28,867 bases of DNA, taken from NCBI GenBank assembly GCA_934256595.1, contig CAKQOW010000028.1:1-28867 (forward strand). The letters are read 5' to 3'. Below the pieces are notes generated by a model. That model saw nothing but the letters and a program-made list of their open reading frames with translations. It searched no databases and was not told the DNA's origin. A program made the translations under genes and the position numbers. This stretch comes from an uncultured Clostridia bacterium. Lineage in GTDB: Bacteria > Bacillota > Clostridia > Peptostreptococcales > Anaerovoracaceae. This document shows positions 1 to 6,774 of this stretch, one piece after another. The stretch's first letter is position 1. Every line of letters begins with the position of its first letter.

Positions 1-63
1 CTTTTTTGTACACTCTGTTTATCCTTATTGCTTTTCAGTATATTATATGCCTGCTTGGCTTAA
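1..63 (+). CDS. C-terminal end of a probable membrane protein (partial)
   Basis: The first reading frame is open from base 1 to a TAA at 61-63 and encodes about 20 residues, mostly Leu, Ser, Cys, Tyr and Ala. That is what the final membrane-spanning helix of an integral membrane protein looks like. It ends 23 bases before the response regulator start, on the same strand, so it may be the last gene of an upstream unit such as a transporter controlled by the following two-component system. This is inference: the fragment is too short to assign a family, and a chance open frame of this length is possible. Confidence 0.4.
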   Translation, partial: LFCTLCLSLLLFSILYACLA

Positions 64-86
64 CTTAATGACATTGAGCGGGAGAT

Positions 87-764
87 ATGCGTTTACTTAT
101 TGCAGAGGATGAACTTGATTTAGCTGAGGCGCTGACTGTGTTTTTTGAAAAGAACAGATTTACGGTTGAAGCGGTAAACGACGGCATTTCAGCCTATGAC
201 TACGCCGTATCGGGTGATTACGATGCGATTATTCTTGATATAATGATGCCGGGCAAAAACGGCATAGAGGTTTTAAAAGAGCTTCGGCAGGAGGGAATAA
301 AAACTCCTGTTATGATGCTGACTGCCAAAGGTGAAAAGGACGACAGAATTACAGGCTTTGATTCGGGAGCAGACGATTACCTGCCAAAGCCGTTTGCCCC
401 TGATGAGCTTCTCAGCCGGGTTCGAGCAATGATGCGCAGAAACGAGGACTACAAGCCTTCACTTCTTACCTTTAAGGATATATCCCTTGATACAAACAGC
501 GGTGTTTTAAAGACAAATGACAAAGAAACAAGATTAAGCGGGCGGGAGTTTCAGGTGATGGAACTTTTTATGCGTTCTCCCAATGTTGTGTTCTCTGCAG
601 ACAGGATTATGGAATGTGTCTGGGGCTGGGACAGCGAGGCGGAGATAAACGTAGTCTGGGTGCATATTTCAAACCTTAGAAAAAAGCTAAAATCAATAGG
701 CTCTGAGGTTTCTGTTGTAGCAAGCAGAGGCATAGGGTATATGCTGGAGGCCGGTCGTGATTAA
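87..764 (+). CDS. OmpR/PhoB-family response regulator
   Basis: The 225-residue protein has the standard two-domain layout. An N-terminal receiver (about 1-118) carries the acidic pair E7-D8, the phospho-acceptor D51 in LDIMMPG, a conserved Thr in MLTAK and the Lys of PKPF. A C-terminal winged-helix DNA-binding domain (about 128-222) has LSGREFQVMELF and ends RGIGYML. A GGGAG ribosome binding site at 80-84 lies just before the ATG. The gene overlaps the downstream histidine kinase by 8 bases, so the two are translationally coupled and form a cognate pair. It should bind DNA as a dimer when phosphorylated. Target genes cannot be read here; the truncated upstream membrane protein is one candidate neighbour. 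Whether this pair is the PhoPR of the organism, relevant to the Pho-like box near 22390, is unknown. Confidence 0.93.
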   Translation: MRLLIAEDELDLAEALTVFFEKNRFTVEAVNDGISAYDYAVSGDYDAIILDIMMPGKNGIEVLKELRQEGIKTPVMMLTAKGEKDDRITGFDSGADDYLPKPFAPDELLSRVRAMMRRNEDYKPSLLTFKDISLDTNSGVLKTNDKETRLSGREFQVMELFMRSPNVVFSADRIMECVWGWDSEAEINVVWVHISNLRKKLKSIGSEVSVVASRGIGYMLEAGRD

Positions 765-1989
765 AGATTTACGCAGAAAATTTATACGCATTACAATGTT
801 TGCTGTGGCAATGGTTATGATACTTTTATGCCTCATAGTCAACATTGCAAACTATCTGTCGGTCAATTCCGAACTTAATCAGAAGCTGGATATGATATAT
901 GAAAATCAGGGGACAATTCCCATGCCGGCAAAAGACGGCAGACCGCCCGAAAAGGCCGGCGGCGGACCTTTTTCAAGAGAGGAGCCGTATTCCACCAGAT
1001 ATTTTGTGCTGAAATTTGATGACAGCGGCAGTCTGTCCGAAAAAAGTCTTGAGCATATTGCGGCGGTAACAGAGTCAGATGTAGATCAGTTCCTTGATGT
1101 TGCAGTCAAAGCCGGGGCCGGATACGGATATTATTCGGGATATAAGTATTATGTGGCTCAGCAGGGTGAGAATCGTAATATAGCGATATTTATTGACTGC
1201 TACGATGACCTGCGCAAAATATATACTGTGGCAGTCCTGTCCGTTGCTGCAATGGCAGTGTGTATAGTGCTTGTTTATGTGATTGTTGTTATGCTTTCGG
1301 GCAGAGTCATAGATCCTATGATAAAAAACGAGCAGAGGCAGAAACAGTTTATCACCGATGCGGGCCACGAGCTTAAAACTCCGATAACAGTAATTGCAAC
1401 AAGTCTTACTGTGCTGGAGATGGAGGTGGGCAAGCAGAAATGGATAGACAAGGCAATGCTTCAGACGGAGAAGCTCAAGAGACTTGTAAACTCCCTTGTC
1501 AGCCTTGCAAAGATGGACGAGGGTGCGGGCATACTCAAAAAAGACACATTCGATATAAGCGATGCGATTTCTGACACTGCACAGTCCTTTGCGGATTTTG
1601 CCGGAGCGCAGGGTCATAGGCTTGATATTTCAGTAGAACCGGGCATAAGATATACAGGAGATGAGTATGCCGTAAGACAGCTTGTTTCTGTCCTTGTAGA
1701 TAATGCAATCAAATATGCAGAGCCTGATACCGATATATATTTTGAAATGAAAAAAGACAAAAAAGGCGTGAGCATAAGCACCAGAAATACCTGCAGCGGT
1801 ATAAGCACCGAAGATACAAAGAAGCTTTTCGACAGATTTTACAGACCGGACCGGTCAAGAAACAATGCCACCGGCGGCTTTGGTATAGGGCTCTCCCTTG
1901 CAAGAAGCATTGCAGAGGGACATAACGGCAGGATATATGCAAAGCTTCCAGAGGATAACATGATAGAGTTTACGGCAGAGCTGAGATAG
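757..1989 (+). CDS. Membrane sensor histidine kinase
   Basis: This 410-residue kinase pairs with the upstream regulator. It begins at a GTG codon overlapping the regulator stop, with CTGGAGG at 744-750 as ribosome binding site. The first membrane helix is at about 10-32, followed by an extracytoplasmic loop of roughly 125 residues with a Pro/Gly-rich stretch near 55-70, and a second helix at about 160-185. The HisKA domain contains the phospho-accepting H204 in GHELKTP. The HATPase domain shows the N box (DNAIKY), an FDRFYR segment and the G box (GFGIGLSLA). No HAMP domain is obvious: the H box follows the second helix after only about 20 residues. The sensory loop matches no family I recognise, so the signal is unknown. 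Confidence 0.92.
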   Translation: MIKDLRRKFIRITMFAVAMVMILLCLIVNIANYLSVNSELNQKLDMIYENQGTIPMPAKDGRPPEKAGGGPFSREEPYSTRYFVLKFDDSGSLSEKSLEHIAAVTESDVDQFLDVAVKAGAGYGYYSGYKYYVAQQGENRNIAIFIDCYDDLRKIYTVAVLSVAAMAVCIVLVYVIVVMLSGRVIDPMIKNEQRQKQFITDAGHELKTPITVIATSLTVLEMEVGKQKWIDKAMLQTEKLKRLVNSLVSLAKMDEGAGILKKDTFDISDAISDTAQSFADFAGAQGHRLDISVEPGIRYTGDEYAVRQLVSVLVDNAIKYAEPDTDIYFEMKKDKKGVSISTRNTCSGISTEDTKKLFDRFYRPDRSRNNATGGFGIGLSLARSIAEGHNGRIYAKLPEDNMIEFTAELR

Positions 1990-2082
1990 ATAATATTTTA
2001 CTCAGATTTTACATAAAAATCCCTTTCAATTTAACAATTAAATGATAAACTTCAGATAAAGAATAAAGAAAGGAGGAATACT

Positions 2083-2856
2083 ATGGAAACATTAAGAAGC
2101 AAAAAAGGTTTCATATGCGATATGGATGGAGTAATATATCATGGAAATAAGCTGCTGCCGGGAGTTAAAGAGTTTGTTGACTGGCTTTACAGAGAGGAAA
2201 AGAACTTCCTGTTTCTGACCAACTCATCAGAGCGTTCCCCAAAGGAATTACAGATAAAACTGGCGAGAATGGGACTTGAGGTTGACGAAAGCCACTTTTA
2301 TACGAGCGCTCTTGCTACAGCAAAATTCATAAGCAGTCAGGCGCCGGGATGCAGCGCATATGTTATAGGCGGCGCGGGACTTGTGACAGCGCTTCACGAT
2401 GCAGGTATTACTATGAATGATGTCGATCCCGACTATGTAATCATAGGAGAGGGCAATACCTACAACTATGAGAACATACTCAAGGCAGTGAAGCTGGTTA
2501 TGAGGGGCGCTAAACTGATTGGAACCAACAGTGATCTGACAGGACCTGCAGAGGACGGAATTATACCTGCCTGCCGCGCTATGATATCACCGATAGAAAT
2601 GGCAACGGGACAGAAAGCATATTTCGTAGGCAAGCCGAATCCGCTGATGATGAGAACAGGACTTCGTATACTGGGAGTACATTCAGAGGATGCAGTTATG
2701 ATAGGCGATCGTATGGATACAGATATAGTTGCAGGAATAGAAACCGGCCTTGATACAGTTCTGGTGCTTTCAGGAGTAACTGACCAGAATGAAATAAAGA
2801 AATTTCCGTACAGACCAAGGCTTGTGCTGAATGGCGTAGGCGATATACCCGAATAA
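2083..2856 (+). CDS. HAD-superfamily (IIA) phosphatase, NagD-like
   Basis: The 257-residue protein has all four HAD motifs. Motif I is D13-M-D15-G near the N terminus, motif II is the Thr/Ser of FLTNSS, the motif III lysine is in VGKPNP, and motif IV is MIGDRMDTDI. The cap domain (about 80-180) and overall length fit subclass IIA (NagD/AraL/p-nitrophenylphosphatase type). These are cytoplasmic Mg-dependent phosphatases acting on sugar phosphates, nucleotides or damaged metabolites; the exact substrate cannot be read from sequence. The ATG follows AAAGGAGG at 2069-2076. It appears monocistronic: a terminator hairpin starts 4 bases after the stop codon. The purine permease is convergent further on, so no pathway is implied by context. 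Confidence 0.9.
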   Translation: METLRSKKGFICDMDGVIYHGNKLLPGVKEFVDWLYREEKNFLFLTNSSERSPKELQIKLARMGLEVDESHFYTSALATAKFISSQAPGCSAYVIGGAGLVTALHDAGITMNDVDPDYVIIGEGNTYNYENILKAVKLVMRGAKLIGTNSDLTGPAEDGIIPACRAMISPIEMATGQKAYFVGKPNPLMMRTGLRILGVHSEDAVMIGDRMDTDIVAGIETGLDTVLVLSGVTDQNEIKKFPYRPRLVLNGVGDIPE

Positions 2857-2858
2857 GG

Positions 2859-2935
2859 AACACAGGAGAACAAGAAGGCTGCTGTGTTTTTTTGTGCGCC
2901 AAAACTTGTTTTCAACATATGTTGAGAATAAGTTT
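2859..2935 (+). repeat. Left copy of a ~77-bp direct repeat bracketing the DUF3990 module
   Basis: This segment combines a terminator hairpin with a palindromic block centred on CAACATATGTTG. It recurs at 4375-4450 in the same orientation. Aligning by eye gives about 69 identical positions of 77, with 7 substitutions and one single-base gap. The two-gene HTH-DUF3990 module lies exactly between the copies. The block at 2903-2935 is a near-perfect 33-bp palindrome whose outer arms are AACTTGTT and AATAAGTT. A third, partial copy forms the module promoter at 2949-2980. Confidence 0.85.
2861..2894 (+). terminator. Intrinsic terminator of the HAD phosphatase gene
   Basis: CACAGGAG pairs with CTGCTGTG (one mismatch) across an Ala/Gly-rich loop and is followed by seven T. 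It begins 4 bases after the stop codon of the HAD gene. Confidence 0.75.
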
Positions 2936-2945
2936 TAATCATACA

Positions 2946-2980
2946 TTGAACTTGTTTTCAACATATGATACAATAAGTTT
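2946..2980 (+). promoter_or_regulatory. Promoter of the DUF3990 module overlapping a degenerate palindromic operator
   Basis: The -35 box is TTGAAC (2946-2951) and the -10 box is TACAAT (2969-2974), with a 17-bp spacer. The same bases (2949-2980) repeat AACTTGTTTTCAACATATG and AATAAGTTT of the palindrome 46 bp upstream, with the right arm altered to create the -10 box. A repressor bound to this palindrome would block the promoter directly. The HTH domain encoded by the first gene is the natural candidate (inference). Confidence 0.75.
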
Positions 2981-3005
2981 ATAAATTTTTACGAGGAGGA
3001 TTGGT

Positions 3006-3863
3006 ATGAATGATTTTGAATTAAACACAGATATTGAAATCGTAACAGACCTGCTGAACATTACCGCGAGTGATCTTGCTGATGGCATCGGTGTTACTCC
3101 GACAACGATATCACGCTGGAGAAAAAATGAAGAGCAGGCTTCAGCTTCAAATCTGAACTCCTTTTACAACTTCGCGTTTAACAGAGGTGTTCGGCTTAAT
3201 AAGATTAAAGAACAATTATTTAAAGAAGAATGCAGCAGCGGCTCGACTATTCTTTTTCATGGTGCCAAAACCTGTCTTGAGGGAAGCCTTTCAATAGAAA
3301 AATCAAAGGCTACCAATGACTTTGGCAGAGGCTTTTACTGCGGAGAAAGTCTGGAGCAATCTGCCATGTTTGTTGCCAATTATCCGGAGTCCTCTCTCTA
3401 TGTTTTGGAGTTTGACAAAACCGGTTTAAGATATACACAATTAAATGTCGATCGTGACTGGATGCTGCTGATTGCATTTTTCCGAAACAAACTGACTGAT
3501 TATGCAGAGCATCCTGTTATTCTTAATTTGCGCTCAAAACTTGAAGGCGTAGATTATATCGTAGCGCCTATTGCAGACAATAGAATGTTTGAAATAATAG
3601 ACAGCTTCATTGACGGCGAAATTACGGATATACAATGTCAGCACTGCCTTTCGGCAACCAGCCTTGGAAATCAGTATGTGTTTGTTACGGATAATGCGTT
3701 GGAACAGTTGCAAATACTACGTCATTGCTATCTGGCCTCTGACGAAAAGAAGTATTATCTTTCATATAAAAGGGAAGAATTACGAGTAGGTAATGATAAA
3801 GTTAAAGTTGCCCGCAGACAGTACAGAGGGCAGGGGGAATATATAGAGGACATATTAAGATGA
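3006..3863 (+). CDS. HTH-DUF3990 protein, probable ADP-ribosyltransferase-like toxin
   Basis: The 285-residue protein has an N-terminal helix-turn-helix (about 15-45, including DLADGIGVTPTTISRW) that resembles XRE-type DNA-binding domains. Residues about 80-235 match the DUF3990 family, which I recall as belonging to the ADP-ribosyltransferase-like fold group: FHGAK (H85-G86), NDFGRGFYCG (104-113) and a YVLEFD strand. The last 50 residues are basic and unassigned. AGGAGGA at 2994-3000 precedes the ATG. Its stop overlaps the next start (ATGA), a layout typical of toxin-antitoxin pairs. The HTH fused to the presumed toxin suggests that it also binds its own promoter palindrome. Enzymatic activity and target are not shown; the active-site glutamate cannot be placed with confidence. 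Confidence 0.75.
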   Translation: MNDFELNTDIEIVTDLLNITASDLADGIGVTPTTISRWRKNEEQASASNLNSFYNFAFNRGVRLNKIKEQLFKEECSSGSTILFHGAKTCLEGSLSIEKSKATNDFGRGFYCGESLEQSAMFVANYPESSLYVLEFDKTGLRYTQLNVDRDWMLLIAFFRNKLTDYAEHPVILNLRSKLEGVDYIVAPIADNRMFEIIDSFIDGEITDIQCQHCLSATSLGNQYVFVTDNALEQLQILRHCYLASDEKKYYLSYKREELRVGNDKVKVARRQYRGQGEYIEDILR

Positions 3864-4348
3864 TAAAAATTGATGAACAGGGTTTGAAACTATGCAAAAT
3901 ACAGGCAGAGGTTTTTGAAGCATCCTTCTCAAAAGAGGAATGCAGTTCTCTGATATTTATGAGAAGATTTATGAACTCTCAGGTTGCGCAGCGTATGGAT
4001 GCCGGAGGATTTCTTTTTGAAGCCTGTGATGTTAATCAGATTATTGAAGAGATAGATACAGAGTTTGGCAGCAGCTCCTACGGCAGTGAACAGTATACAG
4101 AAAACGAATTATACTGGATAGGATATATTTATCGTTACTGGGCGTATACGTATCAGAAAACCAGCAAACAGATATACAGGGTTATCAAGCCGAAGGAATT
4201 GCGCAGTCTGTATTATCCTTATCACTCCCTTGACCCTGCGCAGGCAATCGAAAGAATTCTGGAGGCAAGAGGCGTGAGTGAAGATAATCTGACAGCAAGA
4301 GGTGTGAAGCTTATGAGAGAGCTTATAGCAAATGAACACAAAAAGTAG
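3860..4348 (+). CDS. Partner protein of the DUF3990 gene, probable antitoxin
   Basis: The 162-residue cytoplasmic protein is translated from an ATG that overlaps the previous stop by four bases. It has no signal peptide or membrane helix. The central segment ELYWIGYIYRYWAYTY is rich in aromatic residues and is followed by KPKELRSLYYPYHSLDP. I recognise this segment from small proteins that sit next to DUF3990 genes in other Clostridia, but I know of no named function. Tight coupling, small size and exclusive pairing point to an antitoxin or an accessory factor (inference). The terminator-bearing right repeat follows 26 bases downstream. Confidence 0.6.
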   Translation: MIKIDEQGLKLCKIQAEVFEASFSKEECSSLIFMRRFMNSQVAQRMDAGGFLFEACDVNQIIEEIDTEFGSSSYGSEQYTENELYWIGYIYRYWAYTYQKTSKQIYRVIKPKELRSLYYPYHSLDPAQAIERILEARGVSEDNLTARGVKLMRELIANEHKK

Positions 4349-4374
4349 TACTGCATTGGCATACGATATACAAA

Positions 4375-4410
4375 AACACAGAAGAACGAAAAGGCTCCTG
4401 TGTTTTTTTG
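4375..4410. terminator. Bidirectional terminator between the DUF3990 module and the purine permease
   Basis: CACAGAAG faces CTCCTGTG (one mismatch) with seven T on the right and five A on the left, so it can stop transcription from both convergent directions. It is the counterpart of the hairpin at 2861-2894. Confidence 0.7.
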
Positions 4411-4450
4411 TGTGCAGAACTTGTTTTCAACATATGTTGATAATAAGTTT
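4375..4450 (+). repeat. Right copy of the ~77-bp direct repeat
   Basis: It is the same terminator-plus-palindrome unit as 2859-2935, in direct orientation. The palindrome part (4418-4450) has CAACATATGTTG intact although no plus-strand gene starts downstream: the next gene is convergent and ends at 4461. A promoter-operator role is therefore unlikely for this copy, and a duplication or insertion footprint is more plausible. Confidence 0.85.
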
Positions 4451-4460
4451 GAATAAATAT

Positions 4461-5888
4461 TTAAACTATAAGGAAGAACTTTACAAGGAATATTGCAGAG
4501 ATAACATAGGTTAATGCTGAAACCTCTTTGCCTCTGCCTGTGAAAAGCATAATCACGCTGTAGGAGATAAGTCCTATGCCTATAGCATGTCCGATTGAAC
4601 CGGAAACCGGCATTGCAATCAGCATCAGTGCAACCGGGACAAGCTGCGTCATATCATTAAAGTCTATCTTTTTAAGACCGCCCAGCATGATGACTCCTAC
4701 ATATATAAGCGCTGAAGATGTTGCTGCCGCAGGGATTATTGCTGCAATCGGCGCTATGAACATACAGGCAAGAAACAGTATTCCTGAAGTCAGGGCAGTA
4801 AGACCTGTTCTTCCGCCTGCCTCAACACCTGAAGCTGATTCAACAAATGTAGTAACTGTTGATGTGCCCGAAAGAGAGCCTGTGATGGTTCCGATGGCAT
4901 CGGCAGTAAGCGCCTGCTTCATTTTAGGCATATTGCCTGCGTCATCCAGCATACCTGCTCTTGAAGCCGTACCTACAAGAGTTCCTATAGTATCAAACAT
5001 ATCTATAATACAGAAAGTTATTATAAGGGTTATAACTGTAAACCAGCCAATCTCCATTATATTTGAGAAGCTGAATTTAAATAGTGTTGTCTGCGCCATA
5101 TCATCAAATGCGGGAACAAATGATGCATCTTTAAGCGCTGCAAACGGATTTGTCCCGAGGAATATCGCTTCTCCCGCCCAGTAGACTACGGAAGATACCA
5201 GCATGCCCAGAAGCACTGAAGCCTTGAGGCCTTTGTGGCTTAATACAGCTATAATGAACAGTCCCACAAACATCGTTATAACGGCAAGCACCATCTGAGG
5301 ATAACCGTCCGCAATATTTTTCTGTGCAAGGGCAGGTGTCAGCGAACCGAAGAAGTCTCTCATAACATAGAAAATGGAGCCTTCACTATTGGAAACGCCT
5401 GCGTTTGAGCCAAACCCTATATTAAGAAGCATCAGTCCGATTGCAGGTGCAATTCCCAGTCTGATACCAAGAGGTATGGCATCAACGATTTTTTCACGAA
5501 TGTTAAGCACGGAGAGTATGAGAAATACAACACCCTCAACAAGAATTATACATAAGCCTGCCTGAAACGACTCAAGGTAGGTCATACCTGTAATGCTTAC
5601 AATATTGGCAACTACAACGGCAAAGAAGCTGTTAAGTCCCATTCCGGGAGCCATAACAAAAGGCTTGTTTGCAGCAAAGGCCATAACAAAAGTGCCTATT
5701 GCCGAGGCAATACAGGTTGCAAGAAACACACCGTTCCATAATTCCGAACCGCCCTCGGAGCCGAAACCTGTCAGGATATTCGGGTTCAGAGCGATGATAT
5801 ATGCCATGGTCATAAATGTGGTAAGACCGGCAAAAATCTCGGTACGCACATCAGTGCCGTTTTCTTTAAGTCTAAAAATCTTTTTCAT
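4461..5888 (-). CDS. NCS2/AzgA-family purine (guanine/hypoxanthine/adenine) permease
   Basis: The 475-residue protein has about 12 to 13 hydrophobic segments. AzgA-type signatures include the N-terminal TEIFAGLTTFMTMAYIIALN, FDTIGTLVGTASRAG, and TSTVTTFVESASGVEAGGRT, the highly conserved substrate-site loop. These are proton-coupled inner-membrane importers of purine bases. The ATG is preceded by GTGAGGA. A consensus promoter lies about 43 bases upstream of the start codon, which leaves only about 36 bases of leader. That is too short for a purine riboswitch, so control by PurR or constitutive expression is more likely. The specific base transported cannot be told from sequence. Confidence 0.92.
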   Translation of the reverse strand: MKKIFRLKENGTDVRTEIFAGLTTFMTMAYIIALNPNILTGFGSEGGSELWNGVFLATCIASAIGTFVMAFAANKPFVMAPGMGLNSFFAVVVANIVSITGMTYLESFQAGLCIILVEGVVFLILSVLNIREKIVDAIPLGIRLGIAPAIGLMLLNIGFGSNAGVSNSEGSIFYVMRDFFGSLTPALAQKNIADGYPQMVLAVITMFVGLFIIAVLSHKGLKASVLLGMLVSSVVYWAGEAIFLGTNPFAALKDASFVPAFDDMAQTTLFKFSFSNIMEIGWFTVITLIITFCIIDMFDTIGTLVGTASRAGMLDDAGNMPKMKQALTADAIGTITGSLSGTSTVTTFVESASGVEAGGRTGLTALTSGILFLACMFIAPIAAIIPAAATSSALIYVGVIMLGGLKKIDFNDMTQLVPVALMLIAMPVSGSIGHAIGIGLISYSVIMLFTGRGKEVSALTYVISAIFLVKFFLIV

Positions 5889-5930
5889 AAAATCCTCACT
5901 TCATATTTAAAAACAAACCAACACAAAATA

Positions 5931-5959
5931 ATTATATTATACCGATATAGTTATGTCAA
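5931..5959 (-). promoter_or_regulatory. Consensus sigma-A promoter of the purine permease gene
   Basis: On the minus strand TTGACA (5954-5959) and TATAAT (5931-5936) are separated by exactly 17 bp. Both hexamers are perfect. Confidence 0.88.
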
Positions 5960-5971
5960 ATATGGACCTGT

Positions 5972-6008
5972 AAAAAAGGAACCTTCCTGTACGGAAAAGT
6001 ACCCTTTT
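5972..6008 (-). terminator. Possible weak terminator after the receiver-MpsC gene
   Basis: On the minus strand AAAAGG (6003-6008) can pair with CCTTTT (5974-5979), with a small GTAC/GTAC inner pairing and a T run at the end. The fold is imperfect, so this is tentative. Confidence 0.35.
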
Positions 6009-6014
6009 CAGACT

Positions 6015-6773
6015 TTATGGCGATATTAAAAGTACTGCAAATTCACGGTCTTTAAGAGCATCCACCTTTATGGATTTGAGAGACACCTGCACTCCTGAAA
6101 TTTCTTTTATCATAGCCGTCAGGTCATCTTCAATGCACATATAAAACAGGCGTCTGCTTTCCTCGATATGCCCTGCATTTTTGTAATTTGTAATCAGTGT
6201 TTTTTCAAAGGGACCGAGGACCCCGTAGGCTGTTATCTCTATGGTATTTCCAGAGATGAATACAACAGCATCTCTGGGACCTCTGCCGGATTTTTCTTTG
6301 AGAGTCCTCAGTACACCCTTTCGTATGTTTTCTTCGATTTCTTTTTTGTTTTCAGAAGCAAAGTCTTTGACTGAAGTGTCCCGATGGCGTTCTTTCATTA
6401 TTGAACTGCCGGCTCTTCTGAGTTTGTCTTCAAGTTCATCAGTGTTTATGGGTTTGATAATATAATTTGAAATGTCAAGGTCTACAGCTTTAAGAATAGT
6501 AGACACATCGCTTACTGTCGATGTGATAAAAAACCTGCATTTCGAGTCTGTTTCTCTTATTTTTTTAATCATTTCCAGACCGCTTATACCCGGAAGCAGA
6601 ATGTCTATAATAGCGATGTCAGGGTGATGTTCATTAAAACTTTCGATACCCTTTTCACCGTTTTCTGCTGTATAGACCTTGCCGAACCGTCTTTTCAGAA
6701 AGCGTTCAAGACCTGCCCTTGTATTATCGTCATCTTCAACATAAAGTACTTTTAGATTTTTCAGCACGTCCAT
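6015..6773 (-). CDS. Receiver domain fused to a DUF2294/MpsC-like domain
   Basis: The 252-residue protein starts with a complete receiver (about 6-122): acidic cluster E13-D14-D15, phospho-acceptor D57 in IIDILLPG, Thr in FITST and K107 in IIKPI. After a linker (123-146) comes a C-terminal domain of about 105 residues containing GRGPRDAVVFISGNTIEI, GVLGPFEKTLI and ISGVQV. This pattern matches my knowledge of DUF2294, a family named MpsC after a staphylococcal sodium-translocating membrane-potential system. There is no DNA-binding domain. The gene starts one base after the kinase stop, with AAGGAG inside the kinase 3' end, so it is the cognate partner. The output is likely protein-protein or membrane-associated (inference). 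Receiver assignment is near certain; the MpsC assignment is by motif only. Confidence 0.85.
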   Translation of the reverse strand: MDVLKNLKVLYVEDDDNTRAGLERFLKRRFGKVYTAENGEKGIESFNEHHPDIAIIDILLPGISGLEMIKKIRETDSKCRFFITSTVSDVSTILKAVDLDISNYIIKPINTDELEDKLRRAGSSIMKERHRDTSVKDFASENKKEIEENIRKGVLRTLKEKSGRGPRDAVVFISGNTIEITAYGVLGPFEKTLITNYKNAGHIEESRRLFYMCIEDDLTAMIKEISGVQVSLKSIKVDALKDREFAVLLISP

Positions 6774-6774
6774 T

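Noticed and set aside
1997..2036. TTTACT and TTTACA 11 bp apart, with TTAACA further on, upstream of the HAD gene: a possible second Pho box
   Set aside because: Only two half sites are in register, the third position is missing, and the region is AT-rich. Chance is likely.
4332..4514. A 60-codon open frame following the antitoxin-like gene
   Set aside because: It runs through the terminator and palindrome of the right repeat and into the 3' end of the convergent permease, and it has no ribosome binding site of its own.
4576..5910. Long plus-strand open frames opposite the purine permease
   Set aside because: They are antisense to a clear transporter gene and show low-complexity Ala/Ile/Ser composition without motifs.
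5889..5930. Purine riboswitch in front of the purine permease
   Set aside because: The consensus promoter leaves a leader of only about 36 bases, and no purine aptamer core is present.
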